Source: Sphingobacterium sp. T2 (lineage in GTDB: Bacteria > Bacteroidota > Bacteroidia > Sphingobacteriales > Sphingobacteriaceae). Taken from it: a stretch of 60,600 nucleotides of DNA. The translations under genes were made by a program, and so were the position numbers. Positions 37,032 to 48,452 of this stretch are shown piece after piece; within the stretch, counting starts at the first letter, position 1; every line of letters starts with the position of its first letter. Under the pieces are notes generated by a model. It did not search any database, was not told where the DNA came from, and saw only the letters and a program-made list of their open reading frames with translations. The DNA is taken from positions 1 through 60,600 of the forward strand of contig NZ_JXAC01000014.1 of NCBI RefSeq assembly GCF_000814685.1, written 5' to 3'.

Positions 37032-37876
37032 TTACCATCAAAACTTTAGAAGGAATAGATATTCCTACCCTCACAAACACTTTTAACCAAGCTTTTTCGG
37101 ACTACCTTGTGTCGCTGCAACTTACGGAAGAACAGCTTAAGTCCAAACTTATTGCCGATGATACATTTCTTCAATATTCCGTAGGCGCATTTTCCCATAA
37201 TCAGCTGGTAGGATTTATCTTGCATGGCTTTCGTCAGGAAGACGGCAAAAGGAGAATATACAACGGAGGTACCGGAGTCATTCCAGAGTACAGAGGCAAC
37301 AGACTTACCGTTTCCATGTATAAACATATATTGCCTGTACTGAAGACGCATCACATTCACGAGATTGTGTTGGAAGTGCTTGAAAACAATACGAAAGCTT
37401 TACAATCCTACGAAACGGCCGGCTTTAAAGCAAATCGAATGGTAAAATGCTATTCGGGAAAGGTAAGCATCAACACTATCAATCAGGACATACAGATTAA
37501 GGCTATAGAAAATCCTGATTGGCAAAAGCTAACAAGATTCTGGGACTTCCTGCCTACTTGGCAAAATACGGTACAATCCGTACAGAATTTGAGAGATACT
37601 GTCGTAGTTATAGGTGCATACTTATCCGATGAATTAGTGGGTTACGTAGCATTTAATCCAATGTCAAAACGCATTCAACAGCTTGCTGTAAATCCTTCGT
37701 CCAGAAATAAAGGTATCGGAGCGACATTGATCCATTACTTGATAACAAATTATTCGCATGAGCTTAGCATCATGAATGTCGAAGATAATCATCCACAAAC
37801 GCACAACTTTCTTGCAAGGCTAGGACTTCAAAATACCGTCAATCAAATAGAGATGGTGCTAAGAATCGAGGGATAA
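37028..37876 (+). CDS. Tandem GNAT acetyltransferase (two GNAT domains)
   Basis: 282 residues with two acetyltransferase modules. The first (about 1-145) has VGFILHGFRQEDGKRRIYNGGTGVIPEYRGNRLTVSMYKHI, the second (about 150-282) has LVGYVAFNPMSKRIQQLAVNPSSRNKGIGATLIHYLITNY, both with the acetyl-CoA-binding R/Q-x-x-G-x-G/A pattern and YETAGF or FLARLGL near the end. Only one domain may be catalytic. The overlap with the preceding GNAT gene points to a shared task. Intact. Confidence 0.82.
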   Translation: MITIKTLEGIDIPTLTNTFNQAFSDYLVSLQLTEEQLKSKLIADDTFLQYSVGAFSHNQLVGFILHGFRQEDGKRRIYNGGTGVIPEYRGNRLTVSMYKHILPVLKTHHIHEIVLEVLENNTKALQSYETAGFKANRMVKCYSGKVSINTINQDIQIKAIENPDWQKLTRFWDFLPTWQNTVQSVQNLRDTVVVIGAYLSDELVGYVAFNPMSKRIQQLAVNPSSRNKGIGATLIHYLITNYSHELSIMNVEDNHPQTHNFLARLGLQNTVNQIEMVLRIEG

Positions 37877-37878
37877 TA

Positions 37879-38526
37879 TCACTTTATGGGTATTATCCCA
37901 TTTTCAAGTATGGCATATTGAGTGGTTTCCTCCAGTTGGAATTGGGTGTCCAGTCCGGTAAAATGGCTGAAAGCAGGAAGCACAATCTTTTGGGGGCTTA
38001 CCACAAAGCAAGGCAAGCGAACGAATTTTTGGGTAGGAAGACGTAAGCTAACACCAGGATGCACATGACCACAAATCTGATAGGTGCTTCCGGATAATGG
38101 TGCATGTACGAAAGTAATATTCCCCAAAGTATAGTGTGGTAATACTGTCAGCAATCCAAGTTCATCGAACTCTTGAGCTGTCAACCTATCGTGGTTTCCT
38201 CTGACGAGGATAAATTCTATGGCGGTATATTTCTCAAGGAAATCCTTAAAGTCTAATACTTCCGTATTTTTTCCGGCATGGATAAGGTCTCCTACAATTA
38301 TAATTCTTTTAGGAAAATAATGCGCGATAAGCTTTTCGAGTAAGGTAAGATCTTTAAGATGGATTTCTGAGGTGATAGGAATGCCGTTTTTACGGAAATG
38401 AGCCGCCTTTCCCAAATGGAGGTCGGAGAGTATCAAAGCCTCCCTATCCTTCCAATATAGGGCTCTTCGGTTTGTTAATGTAAGCTGCTCGTCCGCCCAA
38501 ATTATTTGTTGTTCGTAAATAATCAT
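37879..38526 (-). CDS. pdeM: Ligase-associated DNA damage response endonuclease PdeM
   Basis: A calcineurin-like metallophosphoesterase, 215 residues. The metal-binding residues are in LILSDLHLGK (D-x-H), RIIIVGDLIHAG (GD), ILVRGNHDRL (GNHD) and ICGHVHPGV (GHxH). The family is defined by the neighbouring genes for a ligase, a helicase and a metallo-beta-lactamase nuclease. It overlaps the helicase gene by four bases. Its exact role in repair is unproven. Intact. Confidence 0.92.
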   Translation of the reverse strand: MIIYEQQIIWADEQLTLTNRRALYWKDREALILSDLHLGKAAHFRKNGIPITSEIHLKDLTLLEKLIAHYFPKRIIIVGDLIHAGKNTEVLDFKDFLEKYTAIEFILVRGNHDRLTAQEFDELGLLTVLPHYTLGNITFVHAPLSGSTYQICGHVHPGVSLRLPTQKFVRLPCFVVSPQKIVLPAFSHFTGLDTQFQLEETTQYAILENGIIPIK

Positions 38527-40984
38527 TTCCTCTTACTTTTGTAACGGTTGCTCCTTTCTTGCATTCGCAATATACGGGCAGCCAGATCTTCGCTGGATAA
38601 GGACTGCCGCAGGCTATCTACCTTTATAGGAAAACTCAAAGGTGTAAAACTTTCTACTATTTTATAAATTATGGTTGAAGCATTGATTCTTTCAAAGGCT
38701 GCTGTGAGTCGCGGCTCTTCCAACTGTTGGTTAAACACCTCTGTATACGCCTGTTTCAGCAGAAGATTGTGTGGTTCATGCTCCTCCAAAACCTGAAATA
38801 TGATGCCAGCCGATGCCTGTAAAGACTTGTTGCTTTGTTGACGTCCATGATGGTTTTGAATAACATATCCCGCAATGACCGCTATATCACGAAACTTACG
38901 TTTGGCCATCTCCGTAGCATTGATACTGGCTGAAACATCCTTCATAAGATCATCTTTTCTCAAAATATAGTGCAGCTGCTCTTCCGTTAAGACAATATCC
39001 TTGTCGGAGAAAAGTTCAAAACCATAGTCGTTCATGGCCATAGAGAAACTGATAGGATATAACTGGCTGATACGGTAAGCCATAAGGCTGGCCATCACTT
39101 CGTGTACAAGTCGCCCCTCGAAAGGATACATGAACAGATGGCATCCCTCTTTAGTGGTGATCTTCTCTACAAGGAATTCATCTTCTGAAGGAATATGGGA
39201 TTTGTTCTGTTGACTTTCTACCAAAGGAAAAAGGAAGTTGAGTTCCTTATCCTTTGAGGAAGGTGCTTTAGACTCGGCAAGCTTTTTACGAAGCAGAAAA
39301 CCCAAATTAGAACTTAGAGGAAGCCGTCCACCCAACCAGCTTGGGGTGATGCCCCTGCCTTGTGAGGCTTTGACATAAACGGTCATCTCTTTCATACGCA
39401 AATACTCCAATACTCTTCCTGCAAGGATAAATTTGTCCCCTTCCTTCAATTTGGAAATAAAGTATTCTTCTACCATTCCTATATATCCCCCACCGAGAAA
39501 TTTTACCTTAACCATAGCATCTGAAACTATGACTCCGAGGTTCATCCGATGGAGCATAGCGATACGGCGCCGCTCTACAACATATATTCCTTCTTCATTT
39601 TTCACTACCTTATGGAAATCTTCATACCGACGTCCTATTTTTCCTCCCACAGTGATAAAGGTTGTGCACCACTCCCAATCCTCCTTTGTCATCCATTGAA
39701 AAGAGAACGTGTTCTTTACGATATCGAAGAGTTCTTCATAGTCGAAGCCTCCACCTAAGGCTACGGTAACCATAAATTGAACTAAGACATCATAGCATAA
39801 AACTAAAGGCTCTCTATTTTCTATGACATTGCGCTTTACCGCCTCTTTGAGAGCTGAAACTTCTATAAGTTCTAAAGAATGGGTAGGTACAAAATAAATT
39901 TTGGATACTTCGAAAGGTGAATGGCCACTTCGCCCGGCTCTTTGCATGAAGCGAGCCACCCCTTTACTTGACCCTACTTGTATTACTGTATCTACTGGCT
40001 TAAAGTCGACTCCTAAATCTAACGAAGAAGTTGCCACTACAGCCTTCAGCTTTCCCATACTCAAAGCCTCTTCTATCCAGTTGCGGATGTCCGCATCTAT
40101 AGAGCTATGATGTAAGGCCAACTGTCCAGCAAAAGACGGGATAAGCATCTAGCAAAAGTTGATACCAATATTCGCTCTGGCTACGCGTATTAGTAAAGAT
40201 AATTGTAGACTTACTTTGGAGGATAATGGGAACCACCTGTTCCACTAACTTTGCCCCCAGATGCCCTGCCCAAGGGAGAATCTCCACATCCGGAGGAAAT
40301 ACGGAGATGATTTCCATCTCTTTCTTTTCCTTGGCTATGATTTTTGCTCTTTTGTTGCTTTGAGGTAATAAGACCTGTAAGGCTTCATTGAGATTACCTA
40401 TGGTTGCCGTGATCCCCCATATTAACAGCGAAGGGTTTCTATGCTTTAGATAGGATGCTGCAAGCTCTACCATCACCCCTCTTTTCGTGCTAAGAAGCTC
40501 GTGCCATTCGTCGATTACCACAGCTTTCAACGTACGGAAAAATTTATCTCTTCCTTTTTGCGCGAGTAGAAGATGCCAACTTTCCGGAGTTAGCAGCAAA
40601 ACATCAGGCATCTGACGGCTTTGTCGCTGCTTTACTTTCACATCGGTATCTCCATTGCGTACTTCTACCACCCAGTCCAGACCTATCTGATCCACCGCTT
40701 CCTGCATGGCACGCGCTAAGTCCTTGGCTAAAGATCGTAGAGGCGTTATCCATATCACTTTCAGACCGCTTTTATAATGCTCGGGATGATTCATATAGTC
40801 TATCAATATTCCTATAGAAAACGGAATATGTCTTTCCGAAACCTGTAGGAGCTACGACCATACCGCTATATCCCTGAGCTATCTTTTTCCACGTCTGAAG
40901 CTGAAAGGAAAAAGGTTCCCTTGTCTGCTGTTGCAGCCAAGTCAAGACTGTCCGAAAACCGTATGACTGTTCAAAAGAATTCAA
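38523..40984 (-). CDS. Ligase-associated DNA damage response DEXH helicase (Lhr-like)
   Basis: An SF2 helicase of the Lhr family, about 820 residues. Frame pieces 40984-40772, 40806-40105 and 40148-38523 join by single-base corrections. Motif I is PTGFGKT (about residue 47), motif II is VIDEWHELL, and RAGRSGHSP is motif VI. The break near 40820 (TTCTATAGG) and the one near 40135 (an extra C: LLDAYPSFAGQLALHHSS) are both simple. The C-terminal part has the winged-helix and Lhr core. It is 21 bp after the ligase gene in the operon. Confidence 0.9.
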
Positions 40985-41005
40985 CGTTCTATTTTTAGGA
41001 TTAAA

Positions 41006-42586
41006 TTAATGAATTAATTTCTTAATGGATGCCAAATCATCGATTTCTTCTACCGTCTTATCTTTACGCCAACGTACTATTCGAGGAAAGCGCAGTGCCA
41101 CCCCCGCCTTATGTCTACTGCTCCATCCTATACCTTCAAAAGCTATCTCGAAAACCAATAGGGGCTTCACTGTACGTACGGGACCAAACTTTTCTATTGC
41201 ATTTTTATTCACAAAACGGCTTACTTCTTGGATTTCTTTATCTGTCAATCCTGAATAAGCTTTGGCAATGGTGACCAGCTTATCGCCATCCCGCACAGCA
41301 AATGTATAATCCGTGTAGTAGCTGCTACGACGGCCACTACCCTTCTGTGCATAGATAAGCACGGCATCAATGGTCAGTGGGTCTATCTTCCATTTCCACC
41401 AATCTCCTTTTTTGCGGCCTACATGATATACCGATTTTTTATGTTTAAGCATCAAACCTTCACTATTGATTTGCCGAGCTTCTTCTCTTATTACTTTTAG
41501 TTGTCCTAATGACTTTTCCGCAATGACAGGCGAAAGATGGATTTGGGTAGAAGGATTATTCCGGATAAGTTTTTCCAGCAAAGCCCTGCGCCTATCCATT
41601 GCCCATTCCCTTAAATCAACCCCTCGATATTCTAAAATATCGTACACGTACATGCCTACCGGCACTTCAGACAAAATTTTCTTTGATAGTACTTTGCGGT
41701 TAAGCCGTTTTTGTAGGGCTGTAAAGTTTAATATTTCACCATTAGATATAGCCAATATCTCACCATCCAATACAAAATCTCCTTTCCATTGGGCGACTTC
41801 CACCACTATTTCGGGAAACTGCGAGGTGACGAGCTCTTCGCCTCTCGACCAAATAAAAATTTCATCTTTCCTTTTAATAAGCTGACCGCGAATGCCATCC
41901 CATTTATATTCAATCTGCCATTGTGAAAGGTCCTTTAAAGTTTCTTCCACATCTTCTATAGGATAGGCTAAGCAGAAAGGATAGGGTTTGGAAAGGTTGT
42001 TATCTACATAATGTCCATGAACGAGCTCTTCGAAAGCAGATTCTTCCACTTCCCATTCTCCCATAATGCTATGAGACACTGCGCTAGGCTCTAGACCGTA
42101 ATACGAGGAAATAGCGTTGATAAGTCCTTTTGCCGATATACCTAAGCGGAAACTTCCTCCTAAAAGCTTGTTGAACAAAAAGCGTTCTTGATGCGGTAAA
42201 TTATCCCAAGCTTGCAATACAAAGTTTCTTTTATCCTCTTCAGATGTGAACTCAAGGGCACGAATCCGATGCATCCACTCTGCCAGCGAGTAATCCCAAT
42301 ATCCCTTTGGAGGTGGAAGTAATAGGGATAATGTCTCACCCAAATCACCTACGGAACTATAAGATTCCTGAAACAACCATTCAGGTAAGCCTGTCGTTTC
42401 AAGTACCCATTCTCTCATCAGTTTTGTTGAGACTGTACGTTTAGGTCTTTTTCCTGAAAATAAGGCTAATAACCAAAGTTTATCTTTGTCGTCAGCTTCA
42501 TTCAAAAAAACATGAACAGCCATCATCTTTTGACTTGTCTTATTGGTGCTATCTAACGCATACACCAGTCGGGCAAAAGCTTTCAT
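41006..42586 (-). CDS. ATP-dependent DNA ligase
   Basis: Joins nicks in DNA using ATP, unlike the NAD-dependent LigA of replication. 526 residues: an N-terminal DNA-binding domain, then the nucleotidyltransferase core with the AMP-lysine in YKWDGIR (K228), GDFVLDGEILA, SEGLMLKHKKS and GDWWKWKID, and the OB domain with the C-terminal motif ALRFPRIVRWRKDK. It overlaps the nuclease gene by four bases. Complete and intact. Confidence 0.93.
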   Translation of the reverse strand: MKAFARLVYALDSTNKTSQKMMAVHVFLNEADDKDKLWLLALFSGKRPKRTVSTKLMREWVLETTGLPEWLFQESYSSVGDLGETLSLLLPPPKGYWDYSLAEWMHRIRALEFTSEEDKRNFVLQAWDNLPHQERFLFNKLLGGSFRLGISAKGLINAISSYYGLEPSAVSHSIMGEWEVEESAFEELVHGHYVDNNLSKPYPFCLAYPIEDVEETLKDLSQWQIEYKWDGIRGQLIKRKDEIFIWSRGEELVTSQFPEIVVEVAQWKGDFVLDGEILAISNGEILNFTALQKRLNRKVLSKKILSEVPVGMYVYDILEYRGVDLREWAMDRRRALLEKLIRNNPSTQIHLSPVIAEKSLGQLKVIREEARQINSEGLMLKHKKSVYHVGRKKGDWWKWKIDPLTIDAVLIYAQKGSGRRSSYYTDYTFAVRDGDKLVTIAKAYSGLTDKEIQEVSRFVNKNAIEKFGPVRTVKPLLVFEIAFEGIGWSSRHKAGVALRFPRIVRWRKDKTVEEIDDLASIKKLIH

Positions 42587-43597
42587 ACGTTTCCCTCCAG
42601 TTCGATAGCATTACTCTCTTCTTCACCATAAGCTGTCATCACTTCTTCTGCCTCATACCCTAGTTCGCAAAGATACTTGCTGAAAATAGTCGTCTGTCCA
42701 TGTGTGATATATATCTTTTCTGCTTCTGTACTTCTGATTGCCTTTAAAAGGTCGTTCCAGTCCGCATGATCGCTAAGAGCAAAACCTGCATCGGCACTAC
42801 GCCAACGACGGGCACCGCGCACTGTCATCCAACCCGAACAGATGGCGTATGACATGTTGGGAATCTTTTTAATAACCTTGCTTTCTATCATCGCCGGTGG
42901 CAACACCACAATGCCTTGGTCAACATACTTTATATCTTCCCGAAAATCTAATACTTCATACTTTGGAAGTTCTATGCCTATACTTTCATATGCTTGGTTA
43001 ATCCTATGAATGGAATGATGAACATATGTAGGTGCCACATCTGCTACAGCCTTCAATATACGTTGCGCCTTACCTAATGAATAACCTACAAATACCGACG
43101 TCCGGCCATAAGATTGATTATGTGCTATCCATTGACGTAACTCCTCCTCCTGCTTATCTATATCGTTCCACTGGTATATAGGAAGACCAAAGGTACTCTC
43201 ACTAACAAATTCATGGCATCGTATGGGTTCAAAAGGCGTAGATAGTCCGTCGTCCTGAAGTTTATAATCTCCCGAAACCACAACTACCTTCCCTTTGTAT
43301 TCCATGCGGATTTGCGCGGAGCCCACCACATGTCCCGCCGGATGAAAGGAAACACGAACGCCATTGATGACTATGGTTTCATTAAAGCCAATACCTTCCA
43401 CCGTTATATCCGGCCCCAATCGACTTTGAAGGATAGGAACACTAAAATGATGACATAAATATTTTTTCATCCCCCGGTGTTGCATGATCTCCATGTCCAT
43501 GGGTAATTAATGCTCTCTCTACAGGCTTCCATGGGTCTATATAGAATTTGCCGGGCACACAATATATTCCTTCGTGCCGAAATTGAATAATCTGCAT
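42583..43597 (-). CDS. Ligase-associated DNA exonuclease (metallo-beta-lactamase fold)
   Basis: A beta-CASP nuclease, the first gene of the repair operon. The continuous frame starts at 43500, but the true start is ATG 43597: MQIIQFRHEGIYCVPGKFYIDPW and ALITHGHGDHATPG precede it in another frame. HGHGDH is the metal-binding HxHxDH motif and its loss would abolish activity. Correcting five G to four (43464-43480 area) gives HATPGMKKYLCHHFSVP. The rest has VSGDYKL and ALSDHADWNDLL. About 338 residues. It diverges from the histidine kinase gene. Confidence 0.9.
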
Positions 43598-43736
43598 GAT
43601 GAGATAACCATTTATCTCTCATAAAGTTTTTATAGAATTTAGATGATTCTAAAATATTTGTTTTACGATAAATTTATCTTTACATACTATTTAGTAACTT
43701 TGGTGTAGGACTTTAACATTTAATCATCTTTTTGTC

Positions 43737-45851
43737 GTGGCGGAGAAAAATACATTCTATTTAAGGCTTCTGTTACCGGGAACAGTAATAGTTACAAGCT
43801 TAATCCTATGTGTAATTTTCTTTTTTTCAATACAAGGAATATAAGGAAGTCGAAGCTAGGCTTAATAAAGCATACGAGACTAAGACAAACTCTTCTCCTA
43901 TCATCTATGAGCTGATGACTACTTTCAGTGAAGTAGACAATTTATTCCGACTATATGCGGTGTCCTTTGATAAGGATAACCTAAAAGACTTATCAAGATA
44001 AACTGGATACGTTGAATGATATCATCACGAGAGTAGACAGCATACAACAGCTAAAAATAAGTGCCACAAACAATATTATTGATCAAAATATAGCCCTTCA
44101 ATATGTCCAGCTCAAAAAGAGGATTGACGACCTCATTACCTTTGCAGACGAAAAGCTGGCAAACAACACTACGGACTTGAACAGCAGACGATTAAGTCGT
44201 TCAAGGATGACTACAGACTCCTTGATGAAGAATATCATGCGTGACACCTCTTACAAGGATGTGATGCAGGACACTATAGTGCGTAAAAAGCAAAGTCTGT
44301 TCAAACGGATTTTCAACGCCAAAGACGATACCACTTTCAATCAGGTTGAAAAAGAGATATTTAATGTAAATCAGCTAAACATCATCGAAAAAAATGTTGA
44401 AAATCTTGTTCAGGCTAATGAAAGAGTCTATAACAGAAATTTCAGAGAACTGCAACGCATATATCTTCTTTCTAAGGAACAGGAGCGTAACCTCATCACC
44501 TCCAATTACTCTTTACTCAGCGACTTGAAAAAGACTATAGACGATATCAAGGAGCAAGAAGCTCAACTTCTTCGGGAATCCGAAAAATCTGATTATTTTC
44601 TACTTCAGAAGAATTCCCATAAGTTCGGCATCTATGCCATGATGGCATTGGGAATAATCTTTCTTATGCTGATATTTATTGTTTATTATCAATATCTTGT
44701 TGCAAATTACGAAAGTAAAATCATTAAGGAAAAAGAATATGCAGCCAACGTTGCAGAAGAAAAAACCAACCTCTTAGCGAATATAAGTCACGAAATAAGA
44801 ACGCCATTGATTTCTCTGCAAGGTGTTGTTCAGTTATTGAAAAACAATGAATTTACTCCGGAGAAGTTGGATAGAACTCTTATTAACAATATTGACCAAG
44901 ATATCAGTGTCATCAACAACAGTATCAATGATATTTTGAGTCTCAGCAAAATCGAATCTGGCAACATGGAGGTTGTCATGGATGAAGTATATATAGCCAA
45001 AATCATTGAAGATACATATAGCCTCCATACGTTTCAGGCAAGCAACAAAGGTTTGAAGTTGAATAAAGAAAATAACCTGAAACATAATCTCAAAATTATC
45101 TCTAATGAATTTAGATTACGTCAAATTATCTCTAATCTGATATCCAACGCCATCAAATATACAGAGAAAGGATCGGTGACCATCCGTGCTTATATTAGCA
45201 ACAATCAGATTTTCGTCGATGTAGAAGATACAGGAATAGGTATCGAAAAAAGTAAGCAGGAGCAAATCTTCCGTAAATACTATATAGTAGAAAACAAGAA
45301 GACAGGCTTCGGACTAGGATTGCATATTTCGCAGTTACTAGCTAATCAGATAAACGGAAAACTTTCAGTAAAAAGTCAGCTTGGAAAGGGATCGACCTTC
45401 ACTCTTCAAATTCCTTTGAAGCTAGCGCAAGGTCAGAAAAACCAGAAGAAAGATTCAATGCCATCGTCAAAGACAGACCTGTCGAAAGATCTATCTATAG
45501 TACTTATTGACGATAATAAAATCAATCTTTTGCTGGCAAAACAAATGTTTAAAGACTTTGAGCATGTATCTTTCTTTGAGGATGCTGCAAATGCACTCAA
45601 CTTCATAAAGCAATACAAAACGGATATTGTTGTTACAGATGTCATAATGCCTCATATGTCGGGATGGGATTTGTTAGATGCCATCAAGTCTTCTGACAAA
45701 GTTGAAACATATACTTGTATTTGCTAATACGGCAGATGAAGCGGTGGCCGAAAATAATCACTCTTCATCCAATCATGCTTTTGATGGGATAATCACTAAA
45801 CCTATTAGCGTCCAAAAGCTTGCCGAAGCATACAAAAAAATAAAAGAATAG
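43737..45851 (+). CDS. Hybrid sensor histidine kinase with C-terminal receiver
   Basis: A membrane sensor kinase. GTG 43737 is the best start I see. Two membrane segments (TVIVTSLILCVIFFF and YAMMALGIIFLMLIFIVYY) flank a ~270-residue extracytoplasmic coiled domain. The kinase has NISHEIRTPL (H-box), NLISNAIKYTEKG (N-box), DVEDTGIGI and GFGLGLHIS (G boxes). A receiver follows with DDNKIN, the phospho-acceptor Asp in VVTDVIMP, and KP. Three shifts occur: T7 at 43821-43827 (six fit FFFQYKEYKEV), one T near 43990 (KDYQDKLDTL) and one base near 45703 (KVKHILVFANTADEA), after which it reads to TAG 45849-45851. No partner regulator gene adjoins. Confidence 0.85.
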
Positions 45852-45872
45852 GCAAACAGCCTATTCTTTTTT
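45845..45872. terminator. Bidirectional terminator between kinase and GH95 genes
   Basis: AGAATAGGC (45845-45853) pairs with GCCTATTCT (45859-45867) around AAACA and is followed by TTTTTT, and A runs precede it for the minus strand. Confidence 0.83.
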
Positions 45873-45911
45873 CATTAAACTAAAAGCTAACAACATACTT
45901 AAATAACTCTT

Positions 45912-48266
45912 TTAGAAACGGTTACTTAGATCGTAGGTCTGATTTTTATTTGTTTTAACCTTAATTTTTTTGCCTTTATACTGCACTACAGCTTCACCTC
46001 CATTTCGGGAATGTAAAAGAAGTTTTTCCAGTTTTCCTGCTTTCCAGGATACGCTAACCTCGAAAGCACCACGCGCCACCAGTCCCGAATAGGCCCCTTC
46101 ATTCCATGCTTCAGGTACCGCCGGTAGCACATGTATTATGCCCTCATGGCTTTGTAATAGCATCTCTGCTATGCCTGCCGTTCCTCCGAAATTTCCATCA
46201 ATCTGAAAAGGAGGATGTGTATCGAAAAGGTTGTTTAATGTCGATTTTGCCAACAGGTCCTGAACATTCTTCCAGGCTTCCTCTCCATCGAGCAGACGGG
46301 CATAAAAGTTGATAATCCATGCTCTGCTCCATCCCGTATGTCCTCCACCATGAGTAAGCCTTCTTGTCAGTGTATGACGGGCCGCCTCAAAAAGCTCCGG
46401 TGTCGCCGGAGTAATAAGATTGGCAGGATATAATCCTACGAGCTGAGACATATGTCTATGACCCGGCTCTACTTCCTCATAATCCGCTATCCATTCTTGG
46501 ACTATACCATACTTTTGGCTCACCTTTGTAGGTGGTATTCTTTTTAACGTAGCTTTAAGCTGTTTCAAAAATTGAGGATCTTCACCTACTATATTTCCAG
46601 CGTCTATACAGGCTGATAAAAAGCGGTGATGAGTTGGTTATCTATAGTTGGTGCATATGTTAATTGTTCTGCTTTGCCGTTAGCCAGACGGAAACTATTT
46701 TCCGGTGACATTGATGGCGCGGTAACCAAATAACCATTGGGAGCTTCAATCAAAAAGCTCTCTACATACTCTGCAGCCTCCCGCATTATAGGATAAATTT
46801 TGTCTTTAAGATATTGCTTATCTTGAGTAAAAAGATTAGTTTTCCCAAAGGTTGAGACAAAGCCATACCCCCGATAGTGGTGAAGTACCCCAATGTATTC
46901 CTGAAATAATGCCTGATTTTCCGAAGACGTCCGTAGCATGATGTATGGTCCATCCTTTGGCCTTATACATCTTCTGCGCAGTGATACGTCCCGGCACCCG
47001 CAAGCGATCCACAAACTCCACATACGGACGTACCGTCTCCGAAAGATTGGTCACATCAGCAGGCCAGTAATTCATCTGTACATTTATGTTGGTATGGTAA
47101 TCCGACTTCCATGGTGCTTCAAAATGCTCATTCCATATGCCCTGCAGATTAGCAGGCAAAACGCCGGGAGCTCGAGAGCTAGAAAGCAGAAGATATCTCC
47201 CATATTGAAAATAAAGGCTTACCAACCCCAAATCGGCTTTACCTTCCTTCACACGCTGTAGGCGTACATCCGTCGGAAGATTTTGGTTATCTTCATTTCC
47301 CAAATGCAATGATACGCGCTTAAAATAGGGTTGATAATCTGCCAGATGATTTTGTTTTAACCTTTCAAACGAATAACTTTCAGCTTGACGGATTAATTTT
47401 TTGGATATGTCGTAAGGATCAATGTCTCGATTAAAGTTAAGCTGTGAAAGGTCGTAGTCCGTCGCTGCCGTAAAAATCAATAAAGCCTCATCTGCGTCGG
47501 TAACTATCACGGTATTGTTCAGACTATGCATTTCTCCTCCTTGCGGGATAATGCGTAAGGCGGCAGCAAACTTCATATGCAGTCCACCAGGTCCCATACT
47601 CTCCGAAGGGAGATCGACAAGCTGTCCCTGCATGAGTAACATCCCTTGGCCTTCAGCTTGTACTGTGGCATCATATTGCCTTGACAGTGTGGCTTTGAAA
47701 CTAAGTCCTCTCGCCTTATCACTGCTGAGTCGAATGACCATTACATTTTGTGGAGCAGAAATGAAATATTCTCTTTTATAGCGTACTCCATTAACGGAAT
47801 AACTGACTTCACTTATAGCTTCTTCCAAATTCAAGCTGCGACGATAACTCGCAACAGGTCCTTCATGTGCAAAGTCTAAATATATGTTTCCTAAAGTCTG
47901 ATATGAACGAAAGTCCGCAGGGGTGGCCAACAGATATTGCTTTGCTAACTCATGAGCCTTATCGTTGTCTCCTGCCAACAACAATCGTCGTATCTCATCA
48001 ATATGCTGACCTGCCTGTGGGTTAGTATTATCAAAATTGGAACCTCCGACTAGGCTTTCTTCGTTAAGTTGAATAATATCTTTTTGCACTCCCCCATATA
48101 CCATCGCACCTAAACGTCCATTGCCTATTGGCAGTGCTTCATTCCAATTCTTGGCCGCTTGTTTATACCACAAGAGGAGATCACTCTGAGCTCGAAGATT
48201 ATAAAAGTTGAAGAAAAGGAGAAAAATTAAACAATATCTCCAATTGACATGACACAAAAAATTCAT
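45912..48266 (-). CDS. Glycoside hydrolase family 95 (alpha-L-fucosidase type)
   Basis: Removes alpha-1,2-fucose or related residues; some members act on L-galactose. About 785 residues after a signal ending NLRAQ. The N-terminal beta-sandwich (LLLWYKQAAKNWNEALPIGNGRLG) and the (alpha/alpha)6 barrel are present, with PANLQGIWNEHFEAPWKSDYH and NVQMNYWPADVTNLSE carrying family residues and GNFGGTAGIAEMLLQS near the C-terminus. Two frameshifts split it: near 46840 (an extra A; LWENYLFTQDKQYL) and near 46605 (a missing T; ITAFLSACIDAGN). Same strand as the GH92 gene but upstream of nothing. Confidence 0.9.
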
Positions 48267-48452
48267 TGTCTATAAATTATAAAATAAGACTATTAAGTAT
48301 TGTTAGGTTACTGAGTAATAAACAGAAATACCGGTTAGTATCTGTGATAACTAAAATACCGGCATTTCAGCGAATAAAAGTAAACCATATTACCCAATAC
48401 TTATCTTATTTTATCATCCATGAAAGTAGAAGGCTTTATTTTTCCTAGAACA

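Noticed and set aside
37870-37899. Hairpin GGGATAATA/TATTATCCC at the GNAT/pdeM junction
   Set aside because: It lies within the last codons of pdeM, the stem is AT-rich and no T run follows on either strand.
43598-43736. Riboswitch or small RNA in the divergent region before the kinase gene
   Set aside because: The 139 bases are AT-rich and show no conserved fold or hairpin I could support.
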